From assembly GCA_903862415.1 (NCBI GenBank), contig CAIOYD010000025.1:62001-126000 (forward strand): a stretch of DNA of 64,000 nt, given 5' to 3'. Under the pieces are notes generated by a model. That model searched no databases. It was not told where the DNA came from and saw only the letters and a program-made list of their open reading frames with translations. Shown piece after piece: positions 17,736 to 26,110 of this stretch. The stretch is from an uncultured Oxalobacteraceae bacterium. Lineage in GTDB: Bacteria; Pseudomonadota; Gammaproteobacteria; Burkholderiales; Burkholderiaceae_D. Made by a program: the position numbers and the translations under genes. Within the stretch, counting starts at the first letter, position 1, and the number at the start of each line of letters is the position of its first letter.

Positions 17736-18941
17736 TTACTTCAGCAGCAAACGTTGGGTATGCTGTGCAATCATTAAATCTTCATCGGTTGGAATCATCC
17801 AAAACGGTACTTTGGCGCCCTGCGGCGACAGACAGACTGGCTCGGTATTAGTTGCTGCGGCATTCATGCGGGTATCGATCTGTACGCCCAGCCAACTGGC
17901 CGATTCAGCGATTTTTCTGCGAATCACAGCCGCATGTTCACCGATCCCGGCAGTCACTATCAAGGCATCGAGTCCACCCATTGCCGCCACCAGCGAGCCC
18001 AATTCGCGACCGATACGATAGATGTATAAATCAATCGCTTCGGCTGCATTCGGTTCGTTACTGGCCAACAAAATTTTCATGTCTTCGCTGATGCCGGATA
18101 CGCCTTTTAACCCACTGTCGTTGTACAGCAGTTTGGCGACCGTGCTGGCGTCCATTTCTTTTTCTTGCAGCAAATACAGCAGCACGCCAGGATCTATCGT
18201 GCCGCAACGACGGTTCATCATTAAGCCATCGAGCGCAGTAAAGCCCATGGTCGAAGCAATGCTTTTACCCTGATACATCGCACACATGCTGGCACCTGCG
18301 CCAAGATGCGCGACCACCACCCTTCCAGCGGCAAGCTCCGTACCCAAATACTGTGGCATCACGCTGTTGATATACTCATACGACAATCCATGAAAACCAT
18401 AGCGACGCACACCTTCCTCGGTCAAACTGCGCGGGATGGCAAAAGTGGTGGCTTTTAAGGGGTTGGTATGGTGAAACGCGGTATCGAAACAGGCGATCTG
18501 CGGCAATTGTGGATAACGTTGCCCCACCACGTCAACGGCGGCAATATTATGTGGCTGATGTAGCGGCGCCAGTGGTATCAGACGACGCAATTCAGCCATC
18601 ACGTTCTCATCAATGACAATCGGTTCCCAGTGACGCACTCCTCCATGGACTATCCGGTGGCCGGCGGCAACGATCGTCTGGTCTGCCTGGTGTTGCTGTA
18701 ACCAATCGAGGATAAAGGCGATCCCTTCGGCATGAGTGGTTTTTTCTGTCAGCGCCGACTGTGTGCTGACACTGCCTTGCTGTGCTTCAAAACGTGGCAA
18801 CACACCCAGTCCTGCGATCTGTCCGCTGCAAATTAATTTATCTGCTGACATACCTCCGGTAACGGCCGAATTAAATAAGGAAAATTTAATACTGGAAGAT
18901 CCGGCATTAATAATCAGGATAGCTTCAGACGGGTGATCCAT
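17736..18941 (-). CDS. ackA: Acetate/propionate kinase
   Basis: Reversible transfer of phosphate between ATP and acetate (or propionate). The 401-aa protein has the ASKHA fold signatures: phosphate-binding LIINAGSSSIKFSLF at the N-terminus, HRIVHGG, FDTAFHHT, the HLGAGASMCA adenosine/phosphate motif and GGLDALIVTAGIGEHA near the C-terminus. Its ATG overlaps the stop of the upstream maoC-pta gene (TAATG), indicating translational coupling. The pair would produce ATP from acyl-CoA under oxygen limitation or run in reverse to activate acetate. Confidence 0.92.
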   Translation of the reverse strand: MDHPSEAILIINAGSSSIKFSLFNSAVTGGMSADKLICSGQIAGLGVLPRFEAQQGSVSTQSALTEKTTHAEGIAFILDWLQQHQADQTIVAAGHRIVHGGVRHWEPIVIDENVMAELRRLIPLAPLHQPHNIAAVDVVGQRYPQLPQIACFDTAFHHTNPLKATTFAIPRSLTEEGVRRYGFHGLSYEYINSVMPQYLGTELAAGRVVVAHLGAGASMCAMYQGKSIASTMGFTALDGLMMNRRCGTIDPGVLLYLLQEKEMDASTVAKLLYNDSGLKGVSGISEDMKILLASNEPNAAEAIDLYIYRIGRELGSLVAAMGGLDALIVTAGIGEHAAVIRRKIAESASWLGVQIDTRMNAAATNTEPVCLSPQGAKVPFWMIPTDEDLMIAQHTQRLLLK

Positions 18942-20338
18942 TATGCCACCTTGCTGGCCGCCGCATTCCGTGCCAGCAGTAAGGCGATGGCGCAGGAGCC
19001 CAGACGTGCCATGGTCTTATCGGCCCGGCTGGTCAGAATAATCGGCACCCGTGCGCCGAGTACGATCCCGGCGATTTCGGCATCTGCCAGATATTCCAAT
19101 TGTTTGGCCAGCATGTTGCCGGATTCCATGTCGGGCACCACGAAAATATCGGCCACACCGGCTACGGCCGACACAATGCCTTTGGTTTTGGCGGCTTCGA
19201 GTGAAACGGCATTATCAAACGCCAGTGGCCCATCCAGAATGGCGCCGGTAATTTGCCCGCGCTCGGCCATTTTGCATAACGCTGCCGCATGCAGGGTGGA
19301 CACTATGTTGGAGTTGACGGTTTCCACGGCTGACAAGATCGCCACCTTGGGCTCAGGAATGCCCAGCGCATGCACCAGGTCGATGGCATTTTGCACGATA
19401 TCGCGCTTCTCTTCGAGGTTGGGGTCAACATTGAGTGCAGCATCAGTAATAAACAGCGCACGCGGATAGTTGGGCGCATCGATGGCAAACACATGACTCA
19501 TCCGTCTGGCCGTGCGCAAACCTATCCGGGGATCGACTACGGCACGCATTAATTCATCGGTATGCAACGATCCCTTCATGATGGCGTCGACTTTGCCGGC
19601 ACGTGCGAGCTCAACGGCCAGCAGCGCAGCCGCTTCGCTGTGCTCGGTGGGCATGATTTCATAACTACTCAGGTCGATATTTTCCAGCGCAGCGACATGG
19701 CGGATTTTTTCTTCCGGGCCGATGAGTATCGGAATGATCAGTTCCTGTCTGGCGGCTTCAATCGCACCGATCAGAGAGACAGCATCTACCGGGTGCACCA
19801 CTGCCGTGCGTATCGGCTTCATATGATTGGTCAGCGCGATGAGTTGCTGGTAGCGTCTGCCCTTAACGTGGAGTTCTGCTTCCGGAAGGATAATGCGTTC
19901 ACGCGATATTTTTGCTGTCGGTGCCAATACTTCAGCGTGCCCCGTGATTACTACTGTTTCTGACTGATTAATGATGGAACAATCGAGCATGACATGATGT
20001 TTTTCTTCATTCTTGCCCACCACTTTCACAACCACAGTCACGGTATCCCCTATGCCTATAGGCTGGAGAAATTTCAGCGACTGACTCACGTAAATGGTGC
20101 CTGGACCGGGCAATTCGGTGCCCAGTAAATTGGATATCAGCGCTCCGCCCCACATGCCATGTGCAATGACTTTATGAAACAGGTCGCTATTGGCAAACTC
20201 TTCGTCCACATGGGCTGGATTGACGTCGCCGGACACGATGGCAAACAAATCAATATCCTTGCTGCTTAAGGTGCGTACCAGCGTCGCGGAGTCGCCAATA
20301 CGGATTTCATCAAAGGTCACATTTTTAATCAGATTCAT
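18941..20338 (-). CDS. Bifunctional MaoC-like enoyl-CoA hydratase / phosphate acetyltransferase
   Basis: A 465-aa fusion. Residues about 1-135 form a MaoC-type hot-dog domain (FAIVSGDVNPAHVDEEFA with the catalytic Asp/His pair, then FHKVIAHGMWGGALISNLLG), expected to hydrate enoyl-CoA to (R)-3-hydroxyacyl-CoA. Residues about 165-460 form a phosphate acetyl/butyryltransferase domain (AARQELIIPILIGP, GSLHTDELMRAVVD, GPLAFDNAVSLEAA). I chose the ATG at 20338, which has GGAAGAG upstream; the frame is open further to 20431 without a better start. First gene of the ackA-phaC operon. The MaoC half could feed (R)-hydroxyacyl-CoA to PhaC. Confidence 0.88.
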   Translation of the reverse strand: MNLIKNVTFDEIRIGDSATLVRTLSSKDIDLFAIVSGDVNPAHVDEEFANSDLFHKVIAHGMWGGALISNLLGTELPGPGTIYVSQSLKFLQPIGIGDTVTVVVKVVGKNEEKHHVMLDCSIINQSETVVITGHAEVLAPTAKISRERIILPEAELHVKGRRYQQLIALTNHMKPIRTAVVHPVDAVSLIGAIEAARQELIIPILIGPEEKIRHVAALENIDLSSYEIMPTEHSEAAALLAVELARAGKVDAIMKGSLHTDELMRAVVDPRIGLRTARRMSHVFAIDAPNYPRALFITDAALNVDPNLEEKRDIVQNAIDLVHALGIPEPKVAILSAVETVNSNIVSTLHAAALCKMAERGQITGAILDGPLAFDNAVSLEAAKTKGIVSAVAGVADIFVVPDMESGNMLAKQLEYLADAEIAGIVLGARVPIILTSRADKTMARLGSCAIALLLARNAAASKVA

Positions 20339-20583
20339 CACTGCTCTTCCATTTCTGCTATTTTTTAAACGTTGAATTATTACTAATTCACTATGGATGA
20401 AAAGCGGCTGATTGTTTTTGCGATGTATCAAAGATAGGTGTCAGATTATCGTACAAAACAATCATTAACTCATGGCAACATCAAAAATGTTTCCCCAGAA
20501 CAGACTGTGCGTACTATCATCGTACTCTGAGAACAGAAACACCGTGTTTTACGGACAGTTCACATTTGAAAATGGAGTACATC

Positions 20584-20697
20584 ATGAGCAAGAGTCAAGA
20601 CAGTAAGAAAGCAGTCAAAAAAGCGCCGGCCAAATCTGTGAAAGAAAAAAAGGCGGATAAGAAGGTGAAACAGGACGAGAAGAAGCGTCAGCAATAA
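20584..20697 (+). CDS. Small lysine-rich protein, 37 aa
   Basis: A short frame (MSKSQDSKKAVKK..., ending EKKRQQ) with about 40% lysine and no hydrophobic segment, preceded by GGAG at good spacing. The composition resembles H1-like nucleoid or RNA-binding peptides, and Ala-Pro-Ala in the middle recalls such tails. Function is not known. It lies between the divergent maoC-pta gene and the convergent dsbA-like gene, and no other gene overlaps it. Confidence 0.6.
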   Translation: MSKSQDSKKAVKKAPAKSVKEKKADKKVKQDEKKRQQ

Positions 20698-20740
20698 CAC
20701 TTCCCCTCCCTTGTTTATTACATTAGCTTGATCGCAACTA

Positions 20741-21397
20741 TTATTTTCCAGCCTGGGCTTTGAGTACCAGTGCATCCAATACCTGCAGGGAAGAGGTATT
20801 GATATGTGCGAGCCCCGGATTGCTGGCATCCACCATCGACATACTCGACAGATAACGGCCATCGACGATGATGGTCGGGGTGCTTTCCACCTGATACGTA
20901 TGCGCAATGCTGGCCAGATTTTGCAGCTTGCTGATGACGGAAAAGGAATTATAAAAGCCGGTAAATTTGGCTTTATCGAGGCCGTTTTTTTGCGCCCAGA
21001 TCAGATTATCGTCATCAGTGAGTAACTGCTGATGTTCCACATGCCAGGTTTGCAACACTTTCGCATGCATGGCAGGTTCAATTTGCATGGCCTCCAGCGT
21101 CAAAAATAAATGCGCTTCGGCATCTTTTGGGCCGGCGTGGGGCACATGGATGCGTTTAAATTCGACATTATTGCCCTGTTTTTTTACCCACGCGAGCAAT
21201 TCTGGTTCGAGCATATTGCAGGCTGGGCAATGGTACATAAAAAACTCCAGCACTTCGATTTTTTTGCCCACCGAGCTCACTGGTTGCGGATTCGACAGTG
21301 TGCGGTATTCAGCACCCTCTACAGGGTTTTCCGGGGTGGCCCAGGCCAGATTGCTCATCAGGCCCAGTGTGGCCAGGATCAGGGTGACAGTGCGCAT
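20741..21397 (-). CDS. dsbA: DsbA-like thiol:disulfide oxidoreductase, CPAC active site
   Basis: Periplasmic thioredoxin-fold protein that introduces disulfides into secreted proteins. It has a signal peptide (MRTVTLILATLGLMSNLAWA), the active site in FFMYHCPACNMLEP, an inserted helical domain and the cis-proline loop ESTPTIIVDG. Length 218 aa is normal for DsbA. The redox dipeptide is Pro-Ala, whereas the standard DsbA site is CPHC; that could lower oxidising power. I chose the ATG at 21397 (AAAGGT upstream). The longer open frame to 21466 would run through the terminator of the upstream gene. No dsbB partner is nearby. Confidence 0.85.
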   Translation of the reverse strand: MRTVTLILATLGLMSNLAWATPENPVEGAEYRTLSNPQPVSSVGKKIEVLEFFMYHCPACNMLEPELLAWVKKQGNNVEFKRIHVPHAGPKDAEAHLFLTLEAMQIEPAMHAKVLQTWHVEHQQLLTDDDNLIWAQKNGLDKAKFTGFYNSFSVISKLQNLASIAHTYQVESTPTIIVDGRYLSSMSMVDASNPGLAHINTSSLQVLDALVLKAQAGK

Positions 21398-21446
21398 TAG
21401 ATACCTTTGGTGAAATAATATCGGCATCATCCCACATTTTTTGAAT

Positions 21447-21482
21447 AAAAAAAATGGCGTCGTCATTATATCGACGACGCCA
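21447..21482 (-). terminator. Rho-independent terminator of spuC
   Basis: On the minus strand a 10-bp perfect stem (TGGCGTCGTC / GACGACGCCA) with an 8-nt loop is followed by eight T. It lies 20 bp past the spuC stop codon and separates it from the dsbA-like gene. Confidence 0.9.
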
Positions 21483-21502
21483 GTTTCAACAGCACAATGA
21501 CT

Positions 21503-22945
21503 TTACGCCATGTAGCCGCGTTTTTGCAGATCGGCCAGCGTCGCATCCAGACATGAACGGATCAGAGCGACCATTTCATCGATTTCGGCGATGGTTGTCA
21601 CCAGCGGTGGCGCGATGATCATGCGGTCACCCACGGCGCGCATAATCATGCCATTGCCAAACATATGGCCGCGACAAATCATGCCGACATCCTGACTGGA
21701 TTCGAAGGGAACGCACTCATGCAGGGTGGCACCTTTTTTCTTCACCAGATTCAGACCGGCAGCAAAACCACAGGTTTCTGCGATGCTTACCAGCGGATGA
21801 TCGTTTAACTCAGCGAATTTTTTCTTCAGGTAAGGGCCGGTGACGTTATGTACCTGTTCAACCAGTTTTTCTTCCTGCAGAATACGGATATTTTCCAGCG
21901 CGGCCGCACAGGCCACCGGATGGCCGGAATAAGTAAAGCCATGGTTGAAATCACCGCCGCTTTCGATCAGGACATTGGCAATCCGGTCACCGACGAGCAC
22001 ACCACCGAGCGGAACGTAGCCCGAAGTAACGCCCTTGGCGAAGGTCATCAGATCCGGTTTGATGCCGAAATATTCGGAACCGAACCAGGTACCCAGACGG
22101 CCAAAACCGCAGATGACTTCATCGGCGATTAACAGAATGCCGTATTTGTCACAGATGCGCTGAATTTCTGGCCAGTAGGTCGATGGCGGAATAATGACGC
22201 CGCCTGCGCCCTGTACTGGTTCACCGATAAAGGCGGCAACTTTTTCTGCGCCGAGTTCCAGAATTTTTTTCTCCAGCCAACCTGCGGCCACCAGACCAAA
22301 TTCTTCCGGCGTCATCCCTTTGCCACCTTCAACATAATACGGCTGACCGATGTGCACGATGTTAGGAATGGTCACGCCCACCTGTTGATCATGCATACCC
22401 GACATACCACCGAGTGAGGCTCCGGCGATGGTGCTGCCATGGTAAGCGTTTTCACGGCTGATGATGATGTTGCGATCCGGGAAGCCCATCAGATCCCAAT
22501 AACGACGCACCAGACGCAGATTGGTGTCATTGCCTTCCGAACCCGAGCCGGTAAAGAACACGTGGTTAAACTGCGGCGGAGAAATTTCCACCAGTTTGGC
22601 AGCCAGTTTGACGGCCGGTACATTGGTGGTTTGGAAGAAACTGTTGTAATACGGCAGTTCCTGCATTTGGGCATAGGCGGCGTCGGCAATGCTCTTGCGG
22701 CCGTAGCCGACATTCATGCACCACAAACCGGACATGCCGTCGAGCAGGCGTTTTCCTTCGGAATCCCAGATATAGATGCCCTGTCCCTTGACGATAACGC
22801 GCGCACCCACACCAGCGAGTGCTTTGGTGTCGGTAAAAGCATGCATGTAATGGGCGGCATCGAGCTTCTGGATCGCCTGGGTATCGACGGCGGCCGGACG
22901 AGCCGCGGCGACGATGGCGATCGGATCGGTTTTATTGCTATACAT
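21503..22945 (-). CDS. spuC: Putrescine-pyruvate aminotransferase
   Basis: PLP-dependent class III aminotransferase that transfers the amino group of putrescine to pyruvate, giving 4-aminobutanal and alanine. The 480-aa protein shows FFTGSGSEGNDTNLRLVRRY, YHGSTIAGASLGG, LLIADEVICGFGRLG and the PLP lysine in LMTFAKGVTSGY. The N-terminus and DGMSGLWCMNVGYG are typical of SpuC/omega-transaminases. It is the last gene of the minus-strand block and carries a strong terminator. It supplies the direct route parallel to the glutamylated Puu route. Ribosome site GAAAGG. Confidence 0.88.
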   Translation of the reverse strand: MYSNKTDPIAIVAAARPAAVDTQAIQKLDAAHYMHAFTDTKALAGVGARVIVKGQGIYIWDSEGKRLLDGMSGLWCMNVGYGRKSIADAAYAQMQELPYYNSFFQTTNVPAVKLAAKLVEISPPQFNHVFFTGSGSEGNDTNLRLVRRYWDLMGFPDRNIIISRENAYHGSTIAGASLGGMSGMHDQQVGVTIPNIVHIGQPYYVEGGKGMTPEEFGLVAAGWLEKKILELGAEKVAAFIGEPVQGAGGVIIPPSTYWPEIQRICDKYGILLIADEVICGFGRLGTWFGSEYFGIKPDLMTFAKGVTSGYVPLGGVLVGDRIANVLIESGGDFNHGFTYSGHPVACAAALENIRILQEEKLVEQVHNVTGPYLKKKFAELNDHPLVSIAETCGFAAGLNLVKKKGATLHECVPFESSQDVGMICRGHMFGNGMIMRAVGDRMIIAPPLVTTIAEIDEMVALIRSCLDATLADLQKRGYMA

Positions 22946-22982
22946 AATAACCTTTCAATGTGCTGGCTTAGGCGAACATCAC

Positions 22983-23068
22983 GTAGGGGGTCACGCGTAT
23001 GCGTAATACACCATGCGGAAGAGTCACCGTTAGCGGTGTATTACGCCCTTTGGGCTAATACACCCTAC
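22983..23068. repeat. Two-hairpin intergenic repeat, copy 1
   Basis: An 86-bp element filling most of the spuC-puuA gap. The right half (GGTGTATTACGCCCTTTGGG followed by CTAATACACCCTAC) is a clean hairpin. The left half (GTAGGGGGTCACGCG then TGCGTAATACACC) is a decayed version in opposite orientation. It ends 3 bp from the puuA stop codon. Same family as copies at 30527, 36159, 50948 and 52770. Confidence 0.7.
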
Positions 23069-23071
23069 TTT

Positions 23072-24445
23072 TTATACGTGCAACAACAAGTGTTCACGTT
23101 CCCATGGGCTGATAACCTGCATGAATTCAGCATGTTCGAGTTCTTTGATGGCGGAATAGACGTCAATGAAACGGTCGCCGAGAATATAACGCAGGCGGGT
23201 TTCTTTGCGCAGGCCTTCGAGCGCTTCGGACAGACTTTGTGGTAACTGATAGTCCAGATCGTAGGCACTTTCTGTTGTCATCGGGGTTGGTTCGAGTTTT
23301 TCGATCATACCCAGATAGCCACAGGCCAGCGTGACTGCCAGCGCCAGATACGGATTGGCATCCGCGCCGACCACACGGTTTTCCACACGGCGATCCTGCG
23401 GGCCGGATTCTGGTACACGGAAACCAACGGTACGGTTATCTTTACCCCACTGAATATTGATCGGTGCGGCAGTGTGACGCACGATACGACGGTAGGAATT
23501 GACGTACGGTGCAACAATGGCCATGGCAGCAGGCATATAACGCTGCAAGCCGCCGATGTAATGGCTGAAGGCTTCGGAAGCACTGCCATCGGAGGTATTG
23601 CTGAAAATATTCAAACCGGTTTTGGTGTCGACCACACTTTGGTGAATGTGCATGGCCGAACCTGGCTCACCTGTCATCGGTTTAGCCATAAAGGTGGCAT
23701 ACATGTCGTGCTTCAGGGCAGCTTCGCGCAGGGTGCGTTTAAAGAAGAATACTTTATCGGCCAGACCCATAGGATCACCGTGCAGGAAGTTGATTTCCAT
23801 CTGACCGGCACCGATTTCATGAATCAGGGTGTCGACGTCGAGGTTCATCAATTCGCAATAATCGTAAATATCTTCAAACAGCGGATCGAATTCATTCACG
23901 GCATCGATACTGTAAATCTGACGGCTGGTTTCAGCCCGGCCGCTGCGGCCTACTGGTGGGCGCAATGGCAAATCCGGATCGATGTTTTTGGCGGTTAAAT
24001 AAAATTCCAGTTCCGGAGCCACAATCGGGGTCCAGCCTTTTTCAGCGTACAGACTCAACACCCGGCGCAATACCGAGCGCGGTGCGAAATCGACCAGCGA
24101 ACCATCGGAAAAATAACAGTCGTGAATAACCTGCGCAGTAGGATCAGCTGCCCATGGCACCATGGTGATGGTGTTGGGATCGGCACGCAGAATCATGTCG
24201 CGATCGGTGGCCGAAATGGCGCGCTCGTAGGCGGCGTTATCGGTTGGGTAGTTACCGGTCACGGTCATACCGAGTACGGCTTCCGGCATGCGCATACCGC
24301 GATCTTCGGTGAATTTGGTGCGCGGCATAATTTTGCCACGTGCCACACCGGTCAGATCGGGTACCAGACATTCAATTTCAGTGACGCGCTTTTCATTGAG
24401 CCACTGATCCATATCGTTGTATGAAAAGTTTGGGCGTAAAGACAT
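23072..24445 (-). CDS. puuA: Gamma-glutamylputrescine synthetase (glutamine synthetase family), copy 1
   Basis: ATP-dependent ligation of glutamate to putrescine, the first step of the Puu pathway. The 457-aa protein is a glutamine synthetase-fold enzyme with EIGAGQMEINFLHGDP, MHIHQSV, NSYRRIVRHTAAPINIQWG and RVENRVVGADANPYLALA. The N-terminal VTEIECLVPDLTGVARGKIM is characteristic of PuuA-like rather than GlnA enzymes, and no adenylylation-site loop of GlnA type is apparent. It sits between gabD and spuC and follows a candidate leader peptide. A second, diverged copy is encoded at 34608. Confidence 0.87.
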   Translation of the reverse strand: MSLRPNFSYNDMDQWLNEKRVTEIECLVPDLTGVARGKIMPRTKFTEDRGMRMPEAVLGMTVTGNYPTDNAAYERAISATDRDMILRADPNTITMVPWAADPTAQVIHDCYFSDGSLVDFAPRSVLRRVLSLYAEKGWTPIVAPELEFYLTAKNIDPDLPLRPPVGRSGRAETSRQIYSIDAVNEFDPLFEDIYDYCELMNLDVDTLIHEIGAGQMEINFLHGDPMGLADKVFFFKRTLREAALKHDMYATFMAKPMTGEPGSAMHIHQSVVDTKTGLNIFSNTSDGSASEAFSHYIGGLQRYMPAAMAIVAPYVNSYRRIVRHTAAPINIQWGKDNRTVGFRVPESGPQDRRVENRVVGADANPYLALAVTLACGYLGMIEKLEPTPMTTESAYDLDYQLPQSLSEALEGLRKETRLRYILGDRFIDVYSAIKELEHAEFMQVISPWEREHLLLHV

Positions 24446-24526
24446 GATTTTCTCTCTTATATTTATTAATTTGCAGATAACCTGATGACAGGTTGTTTTA
24501 GTCCGGCATAGTCCCGAGTATCGGAG

Positions 24527-24574
24527 CTACGGCTCTGCTGGATTAAAGTGGGCAAAAAATTTAAAGAATTTCAT
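24527..24574 (-). CDS. Candidate Phe-rich leader peptide upstream of puuA (15 aa)
   Basis: The frame MKFFKFFAHFNPAEP ends with TAG and is preceded by an almost perfect ribosome site (GAGGAGGT, ATG 3-4 nt on). Five of 15 residues are Phe. Between its stop and the puuA start lie about 80 nt containing a small hairpin (AACCTG/CAGGTT, 24479-24494) and other short complementary stretches. Such a short, strongly initiated frame in a 5' region suggests a regulatory leader or attenuator, but the arrangement is not one I recognise and no amino-acid link to putrescine is obvious. Confidence 0.4.
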   Translation of the reverse strand: MKFFKFFAHFNPAEP

Positions 24575-24603
24575 ATTACCTCCTCGTTTTTATACTTATT
24601 TCA

Positions 24604-24647
24604 CGGCTTACTCACCGCTTACTTACCGTTTACATACCGCTTAAACA
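24604..24647 (-). repeat. Four 11-bp tandem repeats across the gabD stop codon
   Basis: Four degenerate 11-bp units (CGGCTTACTCA, CCGCTTACTTA, CCGTTTACATA, CCGCTTAAACA on the plus strand) span the last codons of gabD and the following bases. On the coding strand each unit begins with TAA or close to it. Because 11 is not a multiple of 3, successive TAA triplets fall in different frames, giving stops in all three frames. Confidence 0.6.
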
Positions 24648-26084
24648 CCAATATTTGACTGTTAAATAGTCATCCATACCGTATTTGGAGCCTTCGCGAC
24701 CCAATCCGGACTGCTTGATTCCGCCGAAAGGAGCAACTTCGTTGGAAATCAGGCCGGTATTAATACCCACCATACCATATTCGAGCTGTTCTGCCACATT
24801 CCAGATGCGGCCAATATCGCGGCTGAAGAAATACGAAGCCAGACCGAATTCGGTATCGTTGGCCATGGCGATGACTTCGTCGTCGGTATGGAAACGGAAT
24901 ACCGGTGCCAGCGGACCGAAAGTTTCTTCACGTGCAACTTTCATATCCTGAGTGACGCCAGTGACGATGGTTGGCTCAAAAAAGGTATGGCCCAAAGCGT
25001 GGCGTTTGCCACCCAAGACTACCTTGCCGCCTTTAGAAACGGCATCGGCGATATGTTCTTCGACTTTTTCAACTGCATTCATGTCGATTAACGGACCCTG
25101 ATTGATGCCGGCAACAGAGCCGTCGCCAATGTTTAATTTTTGTACCGCCGCGGTCAGTTTGGTCACAAACGCATCGTAGACTTTGTCCTGCACATACAGA
25201 CGGTTGGCACAGACGCAGGTTTGTCCGGAATTGCGGAATTTGGACGCCAGTGCGCCTTCGACGGCGGCATCGAGATCGGCATCATCAAAGACGATAAACG
25301 GGGCATTGCCACCGAGTTCGAGCGACAGTTTTTTGACGGTGTCGCTGGATTGACGCATCAACAGTTTGCCGATTTCGGTCGAACCGGTAAAGGTCAGTTT
25401 GCGCACCAGTGTGCTGGAAGTCATTTCGCCACCGATTTGCGAAGCTTTACCGGTGACGACACTGAACACACCGGCAGGCACGCCGGCGCGGTGCGCCAGT
25501 TCAGCCAGAGCCAGTGCAGAAAACGGTGTTTGCGCCGCTGGTTTGACGATCATCGGGCAACCTGCTGCCAATGCCGGACCGACCTTGCGGGTAATCATGG
25601 CCGAAGGAAAGTTCCACGGCGTAATCGCCGCGCACACGCCGATAGGGTCCTTGGTGACCATGAGACGACGACCATGGGCCGGAGTCGGAATAGTTTCGCC
25701 GTAAATGCGTTTGCCTTCTTCGGCAAACCATTCCAGAAACGAGGCTGCATACGCGATTTCGCCTTTAGCTTCAGTTAAGGATTTACCTTGTTCTGCAGTC
25801 ATGATGGCGGCCAGATCGTCGACATTGGCGAGCATCAGTTCATGCCATTTACGCAGAATTGCAGAGCGTTCTTTGGCTAACAGTTTGCGCCAGGTTTTAA
25901 AGGCGACGTTGGCCGCTTCAATACCGCGACGGGTTTCGGCCGTGCCCATGTTGGGAACGGTACCGAGCAGTGCGCCGGTGGCTGGATTGGTGACTTGAAT
26001 GGTTTCACCGCTGTCGGCATCGCTCCAGCAGCCATTCAGATAGGCCTGCTGTTTGAACAGGCTGGGGTCTTTTAAAGTTAACAT
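24630..26084 (-). CDS. gabD: Succinate-semialdehyde dehydrogenase
   Basis: Oxidises succinate semialdehyde to succinate, the last step of GABA breakdown. The 484-aa ALDH has PWNFPSAMITRK, FTGSTEIGKLL, the general base Glu256 in SLELGGNAP and nucleophile Cys290 in SGQTCVCANR, the Cys-Val-Cys pair typical of GabD. It starts 26 nt after gabT, consistent with one transcript. An adjacent leader-like frame and tandem repeats follow its stop codon. Confidence 0.92.
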   Translation of the reverse strand: MLTLKDPSLFKQQAYLNGCWSDADSGETIQVTNPATGALLGTVPNMGTAETRRGIEAANVAFKTWRKLLAKERSAILRKWHELMLANVDDLAAIMTAEQGKSLTEAKGEIAYAASFLEWFAEEGKRIYGETIPTPAHGRRLMVTKDPIGVCAAITPWNFPSAMITRKVGPALAAGCPMIVKPAAQTPFSALALAELAHRAGVPAGVFSVVTGKASQIGGEMTSSTLVRKLTFTGSTEIGKLLMRQSSDTVKKLSLELGGNAPFIVFDDADLDAAVEGALASKFRNSGQTCVCANRLYVQDKVYDAFVTKLTAAVQKLNIGDGSVAGINQGPLIDMNAVEKVEEHIADAVSKGGKVVLGGKRHALGHTFFEPTIVTGVTQDMKVAREETFGPLAPVFRFHTDDEVIAMANDTEFGLASYFFSRDIGRIWNVAEQLEYGMVGINTGLISNEVAPFGGIKQSGLGREGSKYGMDDYLTVKYWCLSGM

Positions 26085-26110
26085 GAGTCGTGTTTTTCTG
26101 TTTGGTGAGA

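Noticed and set aside
20560-20907. 115-aa minus-strand frame over the small lysine-rich gene and dsbA end
   Set aside because: Its sequence is the mirror of two better-supported genes and has a low-complexity, Leu/Phe-rich tail arising from Lys codons on the other strand.
24604-24647. 11-bp tandem repeats considered as a small CRISPR-like or iteron array
   Set aside because: Units are contiguous, degenerate and partly coding, with no spacers, Cas genes or replication gene nearby.
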